Of a stretch of 51,945 bases of DNA, positions 34,753-43,932 are shown in pieces (positions within the stretch are counted from its first letter, which is position 1; each line of letters starts with the position of its first letter). A program made the translations under genes and the position numbers. The DNA comes from Sphingopyxis sp. (lineage in GTDB: Bacteria > Pseudomonadota > Alphaproteobacteria > Sphingomonadales > Sphingomonadaceae). The stretch lies in contig JASBSJ010000002.1 in NCBI GenBank assembly GCA_030148985.1, positions 1 to 51,945 on the forward strand, given 5' to 3'. The notes beneath the pieces are model-generated. The model was not told the DNA's origin. It worked only from the letters and a program-made list of their open reading frames with translations, and ran no database searches.

Positions 34753-35076
34753 TCAGGCCCGCATTTTAGCGGTGACCGACTGAAATTGCAGCGCGACGGT
34801 CATGTCGCCGTCGACTTTCAGCTTGCCCTGCATGAACGCCATCGCGCCGTTGAGCTTGCCGTCGGCCATCGCCAGAAAATTGGCCAGCGACACGCGGATC
34901 GTCGCGTCGGCCGGACCGTCATCGTTGTTGATCACATTGTCGCGCCCATCGAGCATGATGATCCCTTCATCCCCGAAATCGAGCTTCACCCGCTTGCCCG
35001 GCACCAGCGCGCCCTTTTCGGACATCACGCGCGTCACATCGCCCACATCTGCCAATTTTCCAGCCTCCTTCGCCAT
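34753..35076 (-). CDS. SCP2 sterol-transfer-like protein
   Basis: 107-aa single-domain protein of the SCP-2 sterol-transfer fold. The diagnostic part is near the middle and end: DGPADATIRVSLANFLAMAD, then GKLNGAMAFMQGKLKVDGDM. Such proteins bind lipids or acyl-CoA esters in a hydrophobic tunnel. It is monocistronic, 80 bp upstream of the M16 gene stop and convergent with the ADC-like gene. Whether it works with the island is uncertain; the hydrophobic-ligand link is only suggestive. Confidence 0.85.
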   Translation of the reverse strand: MAKEAGKLADVGDVTRVMSEKGALVPGKRVKLDFGDEGIIMLDGRDNVINNDDGPADATIRVSLANFLAMADGKLNGAMAFMQGKLKVDGDMTVALQFQSVTAKMRA

Positions 35077-35156
35077 GTTGTCGCCCGACTATCGCGCTGC
35101 CTTGTAGCGCGAGTGTTTGCGATCGTGACGATTTGTAACGAAGAAAGGTCGAACCG

Positions 35157-37877
35157 TCAGCGCAGCCTCCGCCCTTCGGCATCCCAGACCTCTACCGGGC
35201 CGAGATCCAGCGCGCGAACCTTGGCCTCGATTTTCGACAGGTCGCCGACGATGACCCAGTTCATCGCATCGGGGCGCAGCATATCGTCGGCCGCCTTCGT
35301 GATCGCCGCAGGCGTCAGCGCGCCATATTTGGCCGGAAGGGTCGCCAGATAGTCATAGGGTTTGTCAAACAGCGACACATATTGGAGATAGTTCACGAAC
35401 GCCTGATTGGTTTCGAACTGTCCCGGCAGGCCCAGCACATTGCCCTTCACCATCATGTCGAGCTCGGCCTGCGTCGCGGGACGGTCCTTGCGGATCGCGC
35501 GGATTTCCTTGTCGATCTCCGCCAGCGCCTCCGACGTCCGGTCGGTCTGCACGCTCGTCGCGACGCCGAAATTCTGCGGGCCGCGCTGGCTGTTGATGTA
35601 GCTGCTGGCGCCATAGGTCCAGCCCTTGGCCTCGCGCAGGTTCATGTTGAGCCGCGCGGTGAAACTTCCACCGAGCACACTGTTCGCGGCGTCATAATCG
35701 AAATTGCGCGGGTCGAGGCCGTCGGGGATCAACTGGCCGACACGTATTGCCGACTGGATCGCGCCCGGCTTGTCGATGAGCACCACCCGACTCGCGGTGG
35801 CGGCGGGAATGGCGGGCAAGGTCTTGGTGCCCTTGGCCACCGCGGGCGTTTCCCAGCGTCCGAAGCCCTTTTCGAGAAGCCCGGTTAACGCCTCAAGCGT
35901 CGTATCGCCACTGGCGTAAATGACGGCGTTGTCGGGGCGCACCCAGTTTGCATGCCAGCCGGCAACATCGGCGCGGGTAAAGGATTTGAGGGTATCAGCC
36001 CGCCCCGCAAGCTGCGCGCCATAAGGATGCGCCGCCCCATAAAGCAGGTTCGTGAAGGCGCGCTGCGCGATCGCGGTCGGCTCGGCGAGCGATTGCGATA
36101 TGCCGGACAGGCCGAGCGTGCGCGCGCGTTCGAGGTCATCGATGCGGAAACCGGGCGCGCGGATATAATCGGCCCATAGCGCGATCGTCGCGGGCAATTC
36201 GCGGCTGAGCGAGGACAGCATGAAGCTGGTCGTATCGCTGCCCGAGCTTGCATAGAGACGCGCGCCCAGCAACGCCTGCTTCTCCTCGAATTGCTGTGCC
36301 GTAAGATTCGCCGGGCCATCACCCATCAGTTGCAGCGTGAAACCACCGAGCCCTTTCTTGTCGGGCGCGTCTGCCGCGGTCCCGGCGTCGAACACGATTG
36401 CCATGTCGACCGTCGGCACGTTCCGGCGCGGCGAAAAGACGACGCGGATACCGTTCGACAGCCGCGCTTCCTCGGCGACCGGCATCGTCAGGCCGGGCGA
36501 AGCCGCCAATGCGGGCAGCTTGCTGCGATCGGCGCCGTCGGCGATCACCGTGTGCGCGGCATAGGGGAGCACCGTCAGCTTGTGCGCGCCGCGGGTCAGC
36601 CAGTCCTTCGCATCGGCAAGCACAGCCGGGCCGACCAGCGCGTCGAACCTTTTATTGTCTTCTGCATATTCAGCCGGATTGTTCGCGAAGATCAGCCCGT
36701 CGGCGAGCGCCATCGCGCGGACATAGACCGATTCGAGTGCACGGATATTGTTCCCGTAATTGCTGACCTTGGCGCGCTTCAGCTCGTCGGCGCTCGGCCC
36801 GGTCGCGAGGAAGGTTTCGAGCGTCCGCTCGATCGCGACCTCGGCGGCCTTCGGATCGACGCCCGGCTTCAACCGCGCGTCGATCGAGAAAATTCCCGCC
36901 ACCGCCATCGGCTGATAATTGACCGACACCGAAGTCGCGAGCGGCTGATCGAGAATGAGCGCCTTGTACAGCCGCGACGTCTTGCCGCTGCCGAGCGCGC
37001 TGGCGGCCGCGCGCAGCGTCGAGGATTGCGGCGTACCGCGTCCAGGAACCGCCCAGCTCCACGACACCGCCGCCTGCGGCACATTATCGAGCATCGTATC
37101 GCGCTTGTCCTCGGACAGGCCCGGCACCCACGCGGCCGTGCGGCTGACCGGCGGCCCGGCGGGCACGCTGCCGAAATATTTCTCGGCCAGCGCCCGCGCC
37201 TGCTTCGCATCGACATCGCCCGACAGCGACAGGACGGCGTTGGCCGCGCCATAATATTGGCCGAACCAGTCCTTCACATCGGTCAGCGACGCTGCGTTCA
37301 GGTCATCCATCGATCCGATGATCGAATGATGATAGGGATGCCCCACCGGGAACAGCGCCCGTGCAGTAATATCGTCCATTCCCGAATAGGGCTGGCTTTC
37401 GCGCTGGCGCTTTTCGTTCTGGACGACGCCGCGCTGTTCGTCGAGCTTGGCCTGGGTGATCGCGCCGAGCAGATGGCCCATGCGGTCCGATTCCATCCAC
37501 AGCGCGCGCTCGAGTCCGCCGGTCGGCACGACTTCATAATAATAGGTCTGATCGTGCGAGGTTGCGCCGTTGACCGCCGAGGCGCCGATTTCCTGCAGCG
37601 GCGGGAACCATTCGTCGTCGTGATGTTCGGACCCGTTGAACATCAGATGTTCGTACAGATGCGCAAAGCCCGACTTGCCCGCCGGCTCGTTCGCCGAACC
37701 GACATGATACCAGACCGCGACCGCGACCTTCGGCGTGCTGCGATCCTCGTGAACGACGACGCGAAGGCCGTTGGGCAGCGTGAATTGCTCGAACGGCAGC
37801 ACCTCGTCGGCCTGCGCAGGCTGAACGAACGACAGGGCCGCGGCCGCGGCCGACAGCAAAAGGCTGGTACGGATCAT
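35157..37877 (-). CDS. M16-family zinc metalloprotease, two-unit form
   Basis: 906-aa exported peptidase with a signal peptide ending PAQA and two M16 units joined in one chain. The N-terminal unit has the inverted zinc motif HLYEH (His73, Glu76, His77) and the third ligand Glu155 in VVQNEKRQ; the C-terminal unit lacks HxxEH, as usual. The start at 37877 has GGAG about nine bases upstream. Length and pairing with a TBDR match FusC/PqqL-type proteases, which cut protein substrates imported through TBDRs. It is downstream of the STN-TBDR by 83 bp, in one likely transcript with it. Substrate not deducible. Confidence 0.89.
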   Translation of the reverse strand: MIRTSLLLSAAAAALSFVQPAQADEVLPFEQFTLPNGLRVVVHEDRSTPKVAVAVWYHVGSANEPAGKSGFAHLYEHLMFNGSEHHDDEWFPPLQEIGASAVNGATSHDQTYYYEVVPTGGLERALWMESDRMGHLLGAITQAKLDEQRGVVQNEKRQRESQPYSGMDDITARALFPVGHPYHHSIIGSMDDLNAASLTDVKDWFGQYYGAANAVLSLSGDVDAKQARALAEKYFGSVPAGPPVSRTAAWVPGLSEDKRDTMLDNVPQAAVSWSWAVPGRGTPQSSTLRAAASALGSGKTSRLYKALILDQPLATSVSVNYQPMAVAGIFSIDARLKPGVDPKAAEVAIERTLETFLATGPSADELKRAKVSNYGNNIRALESVYVRAMALADGLIFANNPAEYAEDNKRFDALVGPAVLADAKDWLTRGAHKLTVLPYAAHTVIADGADRSKLPALAASPGLTMPVAEEARLSNGIRVVFSPRRNVPTVDMAIVFDAGTAADAPDKKGLGGFTLQLMGDGPANLTAQQFEEKQALLGARLYASSGSDTTSFMLSSLSRELPATIALWADYIRAPGFRIDDLERARTLGLSGISQSLAEPTAIAQRAFTNLLYGAAHPYGAQLAGRADTLKSFTRADVAGWHANWVRPDNAVIYASGDTTLEALTGLLEKGFGRWETPAVAKGTKTLPAIPAATASRVVLIDKPGAIQSAIRVGQLIPDGLDPRNFDYDAANSVLGGSFTARLNMNLREAKGWTYGASSYINSQRGPQNFGVATSVQTDRTSEALAEIDKEIRAIRKDRPATQAELDMMVKGNVLGLPGQFETNQAFVNYLQYVSLFDKPYDYLATLPAKYGALTPAAITKAADDMLRPDAMNWVIVGDLSKIEAKVRALDLGPVEVWDAEGRRLR

Positions 37878-37960
37878 GGGGGAAACTCCGGTCCCGGCTT
37901 TGGGGGAAATCCGGCCGGCCGCTCCGGGACAAGAGCAGCCGGCCGAGGGGAAAGCGGGCG

Positions 37961-40900
37961 TCAGAAAGTGACCGCGACGCCCGCCTTGACGCGGCGGCCA
38001 CCGAGATAGGTCGCACCGCTGTAGAAGCGCGGCGTGTCGCCGACGCCGCCGACCGAGCCGAGCAGGTCGGGGCTGCTCGTGCCTTTCAGCAGATCCTGGC
38101 CCTCGACATAGAGGCGCAGCTTGCCGAAGCTCGGCTGCATCCAATATTCGAAGCGGAAGTCGAGCGTACGGACGCCCTCCCGATAGGTTGAAAGGCCGCG
38201 CGGCAAGAAGTTGTTGAGCATACGCGACTGGAAACCGTACGCCAGCGTCGCGTCGATCCCATATTTGTTATAGGTCAGCGCGACGGTGCCCGAATGCTTC
38301 GGCTGATCGTTGAACGGGATGCCGGAGAATTCATATACTTCCTCACCGACATCCCCATAAGGCCAGTTATAGATCTGCCAGCGCTTGCTCTTGGTGAAGG
38401 TGTAGTTGGCATAGATGCCGAGCCCCGCCAGCGCACCGGGCAGGAAGTTGAAACGCCGCTCGGCCTGCGCCTCGATGCCCCAGATGGTCGCCATCTTGTC
38501 GCTGTTCGACGGTGTCGACCCGGTGATGAAGTAATTTTGCGGGTTCGCTGGATCGAAATAGGGCGCGCCCTGGAAATAGGGATGATCGGGCAGCGGCACC
38601 GCGGCGAGCTGTGCCGGCCCGTTCGTCGCGTTGGCCTGGAGCAGATTCTTGATCCGCTTGTAAAAGCCCGACAGTTTGAGCACGCCGATATCCTGGTCAT
38701 AATATTCGACGCTGAGGTCGAAATTATGCGTCGTCGCGGGCTTGAGGTCGGGATTTCCGGTGTTGATCGTCAGGATCGGCTTCAACCCTTCCGGCCCCGG
38801 AATCGGGATGTTGATGAAGCTGATCCGCGTCTGTGCCGACAGCTGACCGATCTGCGGCCGCGCGACCGACAGGAAATAGCCGCCGCGAAAGATCAGATTG
38901 TCGCTTGCACGATAGTTGAACAGGATGCGCGGCAGCCAGTCGGTCGCGGTCGCTTTCTGGCTTGCCAGCCGCGTAAAGTCGTTCTGGAACTGAAGGTCGA
39001 TGCCGAACCCGCCGCCGTTCGACGGGTCGATCGGCCCGATATAGGTCGGAAAGACCAGATTGTCGGCTTCGAGCCGGGTGCGGTTGAAGCGCACCCCGCC
39101 GATGATTTCCAGCTTGCCGATGTCGAGGCGCGACTGGACATAGGCCGCCAGATTCTGTTCGAGCGTGCGCTCGCGGTTGATCTCTTCAGGCAGCACAATC
39201 GGCGTCAGCTGGAGACCGCTGGTGCCGCCGACATAGTCGTTCACATTGTCGACGAAATCCTTGAGCGATTCCTCGCTGATGACGACGAAGCGCGAGCCGG
39301 TGACGCCGATGCGCGACAGGTCGTTGGGCACAAGGGTCAGCGGCAGCGCGCTGATCGGGACATTGCCGCCGAACTGCGAACGCGCGAGGCGGCTCTGGAA
39401 TTCGACGCGCTCGAACTGCACGCCGGCCTCGATATAGGTCAGCGGCCCCCAGCCAGCGTTGAATTTCGCGCCATATTCCGCAGTGTAGCGATCATTTTTG
39501 CCGCGCGTGACGTCGATCTGGCCGCTCGCCGCGTCGATCGTGAAGTTGGAGGTGTCGTTGACGAAATCCCATCCTGCCTCGGTCAGCAAGGGCAGCTGCA
39601 GCCCCTTGCCGCTGCGCGGCCCGAACGGCGTGATGATATAGCCGAGCGTCGGATCGGTTGCGGCGGGCAGGAAATATTCGGCGCGCGCGTCGGCCGCAGG
39701 CATCCGCAGTTGCAGCCCGAAGTTCGACGGGTGCCGCTCGCTGCCATGCGCATAGCCCAGGAGATAGTCGAACTCGAAGCGGCCGGCCTTGGTGCTGCCC
39801 CCCAGGCTGTAGGTGTCGGTAATGTTGCGGGCATTTCGATCGTAGACATAGTTTTGCGTATGTTCGAGCGCCGCGTTACCGGGGGTAAGGTCGACCACCA
39901 GCGCGGTGCGATTGCCGCTGGTCGGTGTCGCGACATAATCGAGATCGACGCCAAAGCTTTCGTTGAGCTGCGTCGTCGTGCGGCGCGCCTCGCTGTGCTG
40001 ATAGTCGAATTTCAGGTTGCTGTGATCGCCGACCTTCCATTCGGCCGACAGCGTCGCGGCGATATTTTCGGTCTCGACATGGTTGAAGCTGGTGCCGAGG
40101 CTGAGCGGAAAGGCGCGCGTCGCATCGGGCAGGAAGGGAAAGGTCGCGAGCGGATCGACCGCGTCATATTGTTCGAGCGTCGGATTGCCGTCGGCATCGG
40201 GCGGCAGAAATTCGCCATAGCGCAGATTATGGCCATAGCTGATCGATCGGTTGCTCGACTTGCGATACTGAACCGACGCGCTGAGGCCGAAATTCTCTTC
40301 GGCGCCGAACTTGCCGGCGATGGTTCCCGAAACGAGCAGATCGTCGCTGAACTGCTTGCCGCTCGTGCCCGCTTCGACCAGCAGATTGGCGTAGCGCCGC
40401 GGCCGGTTGAGCGGCGACAGCGTCTCGATCTCGACAAGGCCGCCGGTGCCCGCGCTGTCCTGGCTGGGCAGCAGGCTTTTGCTGATGGTGATCTTGCTGA
40501 CCGAATCGGCGAGCAGGTTCGACAGGTCCGCCGAGCGGCCGACGCCGTTGCCGACCGGCAGGTTGAGCCCGTTGAGCTTGACCGCATTCATGTCGGGTTC
40601 GAGCCCGCGGATCGTGATGTTGGTCCCGTCGCCGGTCAGTCCATCACGCTGAAAGGAAACGCCGGGAACGCGGCGCAAGGCTTCCGAAATCGTCGTGCCG
40701 GTGAAATTGCCGAGATCGTCGACCGACACGACGTCGGAGCTGTTTTCGGCCGTGCGCTGAAGGTTGAGCGCATTGGCGCGCGCGCTGCGCGAACCATAGA
40801 CGACGATTTCGCCGACCGCGGTGCTGCCTTCGTCCATCCAGAATTCGGCGCTCGCCTGCGCGCCGCGGTCGACGTTGATCCGCGTCGACTGTCCGATGAA

Positions 40901-41425
40901 ACCAAGGAAGGAAACGGTCAGCGTGTAGGTACCCGCGGGCACGCGCGCGAAGCGGAAATTGCCGAGGTCGTCGGCGGTCGCGACCTGTCCCGTTTCCTCG
41001 ATCCGCACGAGTGCGCCCGCGATATTGCGATTGCCGTCGGACTGCGCGACACGGCCCGCGATCGAACCGAAGCCCTGAACCGCGGCGCGTTCGGCCGACG
41101 AGGTCGGCGTGACGCTGCCCGGACGGGTGACGACATAGGAACCCCCCGGCGTTTCGCGCAGGATCAGCCCCGACCCCTGGAGCAGGCGCCGATAGGCATC
41201 GCCGGCGGTGAAGCGCCCGCGGAGCGACGGCGCCCGTTTCCCCTGCACCACCGAACCCACGAAGACGATGTTGGTGCCCGTTTTCGACGCGACGTCGCGG
41301 AGCGAGCGGCCGAGCGACTGTTCCGACAGGTCGAGATCATATTCGGCCTGCGCCTGCGCAGCGGCGGTGTTGGAGACGATGGCAGTCGTAGCGGCGCACG
41401 CCGCCAACATGGCTTTCGAGATCAT
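37961..41425 (-). CDS. TonB-dependent transducer with STN domain (FecA-like)
   Basis: 1154-aa receptor. After the signal peptide comes a secretin/TonB short N-terminal (STN) domain at about residues 29-100 (YDLDLSEQSLGRSLRDVASK, YRRLLQGSGLILRETPGGSY), which in FecA-type transducers contacts the FecR anti-sigma factor. A carboxypeptidase-regulatory-like domain (IAGRVAQSDGNRNIAGALVR) precedes the plug (VVYGSRSARANAL, EALRRVPGVSFQRD) and barrel ending KAGVAVTF. The ATG at 41425 follows GGGGG at a good distance; a TTG just upstream is less likely. FecR and an ECF sigma gene lie upstream in order, and an M16 protease gene downstream. Confidence 0.92.
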   Translation of the reverse strand: MISKAMLAACAATTAIVSNTAAAQAQAEYDLDLSEQSLGRSLRDVASKTGTNIVFVGSVVQGKRAPSLRGRFTAGDAYRRLLQGSGLILRETPGGSYVVTRPGSVTPTSSAERAAVQGFGSIAGRVAQSDGNRNIAGALVRIEETGQVATADDLGNFRFARVPAGTYTLTVSFLGFIGQSTRINVDRGAQASAEFWMDEGSTAVGEIVVYGSRSARANALNLQRTAENSSDVVSVDDLGNFTGTTISEALRRVPGVSFQRDGLTGDGTNITIRGLEPDMNAVKLNGLNLPVGNGVGRSADLSNLLADSVSKITISKSLLPSQDSAGTGGLVEIETLSPLNRPRRYANLLVEAGTSGKQFSDDLLVSGTIAGKFGAEENFGLSASVQYRKSSNRSISYGHNLRYGEFLPPDADGNPTLEQYDAVDPLATFPFLPDATRAFPLSLGTSFNHVETENIAATLSAEWKVGDHSNLKFDYQHSEARRTTTQLNESFGVDLDYVATPTSGNRTALVVDLTPGNAALEHTQNYVYDRNARNITDTYSLGGSTKAGRFEFDYLLGYAHGSERHPSNFGLQLRMPAADARAEYFLPAATDPTLGYIITPFGPRSGKGLQLPLLTEAGWDFVNDTSNFTIDAASGQIDVTRGKNDRYTAEYGAKFNAGWGPLTYIEAGVQFERVEFQSRLARSQFGGNVPISALPLTLVPNDLSRIGVTGSRFVVISEESLKDFVDNVNDYVGGTSGLQLTPIVLPEEINRERTLEQNLAAYVQSRLDIGKLEIIGGVRFNRTRLEADNLVFPTYIGPIDPSNGGGFGIDLQFQNDFTRLASQKATATDWLPRILFNYRASDNLIFRGGYFLSVARPQIGQLSAQTRISFINIPIPGPEGLKPILTINTGNPDLKPATTHNFDLSVEYYDQDIGVLKLSGFYKRIKNLLQANATNGPAQLAAVPLPDHPYFQGAPYFDPANPQNYFITGSTPSNSDKMATIWGIEAQAERRFNFLPGALAGLGIYANYTFTKSKRWQIYNWPYGDVGEEVYEFSGIPFNDQPKHSGTVALTYNKYGIDATLAYGFQSRMLNNFLPRGLSTYREGVRTLDFRFEYWMQPSFGKLRLYVEGQDLLKGTSSPDLLGSVGGVGDTPRFYSGATYLGGRRVKAGVAVTF

Positions 41426-41533
41426 CAATGGCCCCCTTGTGGGCGGGGTGTTGCTTGCGACCCGCCTTAATCAAGCAGACGTCCAATTGCCCCAAAACCG
41501 ACATCGGGATGAAATAAAATTTTCGCTGACGGC

Positions 41534-41545
41534 GTTTCGCGAAAC
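41534..41545 (-). promoter_or_regulatory. GTTTCGCGAAAC palindrome in the FecR-TBDR gap
   Basis: The 239-bp gap between the FecR and TBDR genes holds no gene but has this perfect 12-bp palindrome and an AT-rich stretch around 41505-41525. It could be an operator or part of an ECF-sigma-dependent promoter of the TBDR. I cannot identify -35/-10 elements of a FecI-type promoter with confidence. Confidence 0.35.
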
Positions 41546-41664
41546 ATAATTATCCTTATCATGGGTTTAGCCGTTCGCATTCGTTCCGTCCCTAAAAACA
41601 CGCGCGGCCGCACGCGCGCGCCGGCGGCGGATAAACGGCGATGGCGCTCGATGGTTCGCCGCCG

Positions 41665-42645
41665 TTAGCGGCCGAGGCGAATCCGCCCGGCGTCGCGGTC
41701 GACCGCCAGCCCATGCAGCGCAGCGACCGCATCGGCAAATTCGGCGGTGTCGTTCGTGGCAAAGACGCCCGAAACGGTCAGCGCGCCCAGCCGCGGATCG
41801 GCGACGTCGATCTGGGGTCCGCCATAACGATTAAGCTCGGCGACCGCAGCGGAGAGCGGCGTATCGTTGAACATCACCTGCCCGCGTCGCCACGCCGTCG
41901 CGGCTTCGGACGAGACGGGCGTCACCATAGCCGCGGCGTCGGCAGTGCCCGCAAAGCGCTCGCCCGGCGCCAGCATGGTCGACCGGACGGCGGCATCGCT
42001 CCCCGCCGACGGGCGGGTGTCGACGCGGACCTTCCCCGAAATCAGCGTGACCGTCACCGCTTTGCCGGTCTTGCGGACAATGAAGCTGGTGCCGATCGCA
42101 GTCACGACCTTGTCGCCCGCGGTCACGACAAAGGGCCGCGCCGGATTGCGCGCGACCTCGAACATCGCCTCGCCATCGTCGAGTATGATGCTGCGCCGTT
42201 TCTCCTCATAGCGAACGTGCAGCTGGGTATCGGTGTTGAGCGCGATCCGTGTCCCGTCCTCCAGCGTCGCCACCTTTTGCTCGCCGACCGCGGTCGCATA
42301 GCCGGTTGGTTGTTGCAGCACCCACCATCCCGCGGCGAGGATCATGAGCAGGAGCGACGCAACGAGCGCCAGCGGCCGCGCCGCGCGCCGGCCCGACCAG
42401 CCGGTCAGCAACGCCGGCAGCCGCGCGTCCTCCGCCGCCTGCCCCTCGCGCGCCGCGGCCGCGCCGGGCAGGATCGCCCACAGATCCATCGCCTTTTCAA
42501 AGGCCGAACGATGACTCGCATCGGCTTCGAGCCAGGCGCGCAGCCCCGCCTCGGTCGCTTCGGTGCGGCCGGTCGATTCCAGACGCGCAAGCCATGCGGC
42601 GGCCTCGGCGGTCGCCCGGTCGGAAAGGGTGCGCCGGTTCACCAT
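41665..42645 (-). CDS. FecR-family anti-sigma factor
   Basis: 326-aa inner-membrane regulator. The N-terminal cytoplasmic part (EAAAWLARLESTGRTEATEA, DLWAILP) matches the DUF4880/FecR N-terminal region that holds the sigma factor; a single membrane helix (PLALVASLLLMILAAGWWVL) follows; the periplasmic FecR domain has VGEQKVATLEDGTRIALNTD and FEVARNPARPFVVTAGDKVV, and ends with a DUF4974-like region. The ATG at 42645 overlaps the sigma stop; a GTG 12 bases upstream is the alternative. Ligand-bound STN domain of the TBDR should trigger release of the sigma factor. Confidence 0.9.
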   Translation of the reverse strand: MVNRRTLSDRATAEAAAWLARLESTGRTEATEAGLRAWLEADASHRSAFEKAMDLWAILPGAAAAREGQAAEDARLPALLTGWSGRRAARPLALVASLLLMILAAGWWVLQQPTGYATAVGEQKVATLEDGTRIALNTDTQLHVRYEEKRRSIILDDGEAMFEVARNPARPFVVTAGDKVVTAIGTSFIVRKTGKAVTVTLISGKVRVDTRPSAGSDAAVRSTMLAPGERFAGTADAAAMVTPVSSEAATAWRRGQVMFNDTPLSAAVAELNRYGGPQIDVADPRLGALTVSGVFATNDTAEFADAVAALHGLAVDRDAGRIRLGR

Positions 42646-43115
42646 TGCTCCATCCACTTCATGAGCTGCAGCGTCGCGCGCGCGACCTGTTTTTCGACCG
42701 CGGCGACGGACATATTCTCCGACCGCGCGATTTCGGCGAAGGGCAGATTTTCGAGCCGGCGCTTGAGCAGAATACGCCGGGTTCGCTCGGGCAATTGGTC
42801 GAGACCGCGCGCGGCATGGGCCAGGCGCGTCCGTTCCTCGACGATCTGGCTGGGGTCGGGCGTGCCGTCGGCGACCGCCTCGACATCGTCATGCGCGGCA
42901 AAGGGCGACCGGCGGTTTTTGCGCGCGCGGTCGATCGACAGGTTCACCGCCGCGGTCACCAGCAGGGCCTCCTTCGATTCCGCCGCGTGGGCGCGCTCAT
43001 ATTGCTCGACCTTGATAAAGGCGTCGTGCACCAGTTCATCCGCATCCTCTGCAGGAACGCCACGCCGCATCACCGCCCGCCGGGCTTTTGCCAACATCTC
43101 AGCGAGGCTCGACAT
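42639..43115 (-). CDS. ECF sigma factor, FecI-like
   Basis: Extracytoplasmic-function sigma factor of 158 aa. Region 2 includes RRGVPAEDADELVHDAFIKV and VNLSIDRARKNRR; region 4 includes LPERTRRILLKRRLENLPFA and the recognition helix NMSVAAVEKQVARATLQLMK. I start at the ATG at 43115 with GGGAACGCT before it; an upstream ATG at 43172 would add 19 residues. It is the first gene of a FecI-FecR-TBDR-M16 array and should direct transcription of the receptor and protease genes when the substrate is present. Confidence 0.88.
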   Translation of the reverse strand: MSSLAEMLAKARRAVMRRGVPAEDADELVHDAFIKVEQYERAHAAESKEALLVTAAVNLSIDRARKNRRSPFAAHDDVEAVADGTPDPSQIVEERTRLAHAARGLDQLPERTRRILLKRRLENLPFAEIARSENMSVAAVEKQVARATLQLMKWMEQW

Positions 43116-43251
43116 AGCGTTCCCAAATTGCCTTCCGCATTGATAGACGAACGAGGTCGCATTTTCCGACATCGCGATGCAACCGCGATTTTATGCGCCG
43201 GTCCGAACGGTGGCTGTCAAACCACGCGGGGCTGAAAGGCAGCGCCGCGCG

Positions 43252-43932
43252 CTAGGTGCCCGCGTTGAATTCGGCGACAAGGTCGAAGCGGTCGCCGCGG
43301 AACAATTGCCGGACGTGCGTCACGACGCGCCCCGCGCGCCAGGTCGTGCGGTCGAGTTCGAGGCAGGCGGTGCGCGCGCCGACGCCCAGCTGCGCCGCCT
43401 CGCCGCGGGTCGGCATCACCGCGCGAATGACGTGGCGCGCCTCGGTCCAAGGAATATGGCCGAGCAGCCAGGTGCCGGGCGCCTCGGCCCGGAAGTCGGC
43501 GCTCGCCGCGTCGGGTACTTCGCCGAGCGCGATGAAGCGCGTTTCGAGCGCGAAGGGCTCGGCCGCGGCGAAATGGACACCCTCAACGCGCAGCGTGGGG
43601 CCGGGGCACAACGCATCGCCGTCCGCTTCGGTAAGCATCGTTTTCAGCGTCCAGCCATAGGCCTCGCCGCGCGCAGCGATCAGCTCGGCAAGGTCGGGTA
43701 CGGTCATCACCGCCGAATGGACCGGCGGGTGCGCCACGAAGGTGCCCGCCTTGCGGCGCCGCTCGACCAGCCCCGAGGCCGCAAGTTCGCCGAGCGCCTT
43801 GCTCACTGTCGCGCGCGCGCAGCCATAGCGCGCGGCGAGTTCCTGCTCGGTCGGCACGCGGTCGCCGGGGCGCCATTCGCCCGAGCGGATCGCGGCGGTG
43901 ATCTCGTCGCGAATACGCCGCGCGGGGTTCAT
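43252..43932 (-). CDS. hutC: Histidine utilisation repressor HutC (GntR/UTRA)
   Basis: 226-aa GntR-family repressor. The winged helix (VPTEQELAARYGCARATVSK, ALGELAASGLVERRRKAGTF) is followed by a UTRA ligand domain (FALETRFIALGEVP, GTWLLGHIPWTEARHVIRAV, VTHVRQLFRGDRFDLVAEF), the typical HutC form that responds to urocanate. Its ATG at 43932 overlaps the hutF stop (ATGA), so hutFC is one operon. Upstream codons of the longer ORF lie inside hutF and are not used. The perfect palindrome at 45292-45309 is the probable operator. Confidence 0.92.
   Translation of the reverse strand: MNPARRIRDEITAAIRSGEWRPGDRVPTEQELAARYGCARATVSKALGELAASGLVERRRKAGTFVAHPPVHSAVMTVPDLAELIAARGEAYGWTLKTMLTEADGDALCPGPTLRVEGVHFAAAEPFALETRFIALGEVPDAASADFRAEAPGTWLLGHIPWTEARHVIRAVMPTRGEAAQLGVGARTACLELDRTTWRAGRVVTHVRQLFRGDRFDLVAEFNAGT

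Noticed and set aside
38294-41470. 1058-codon open frame antisense to the STN-TBDR
   Set aside because: Same effect as above; the minus-strand TBDR has STN, plug and barrel signatures, and the antisense protein has none.
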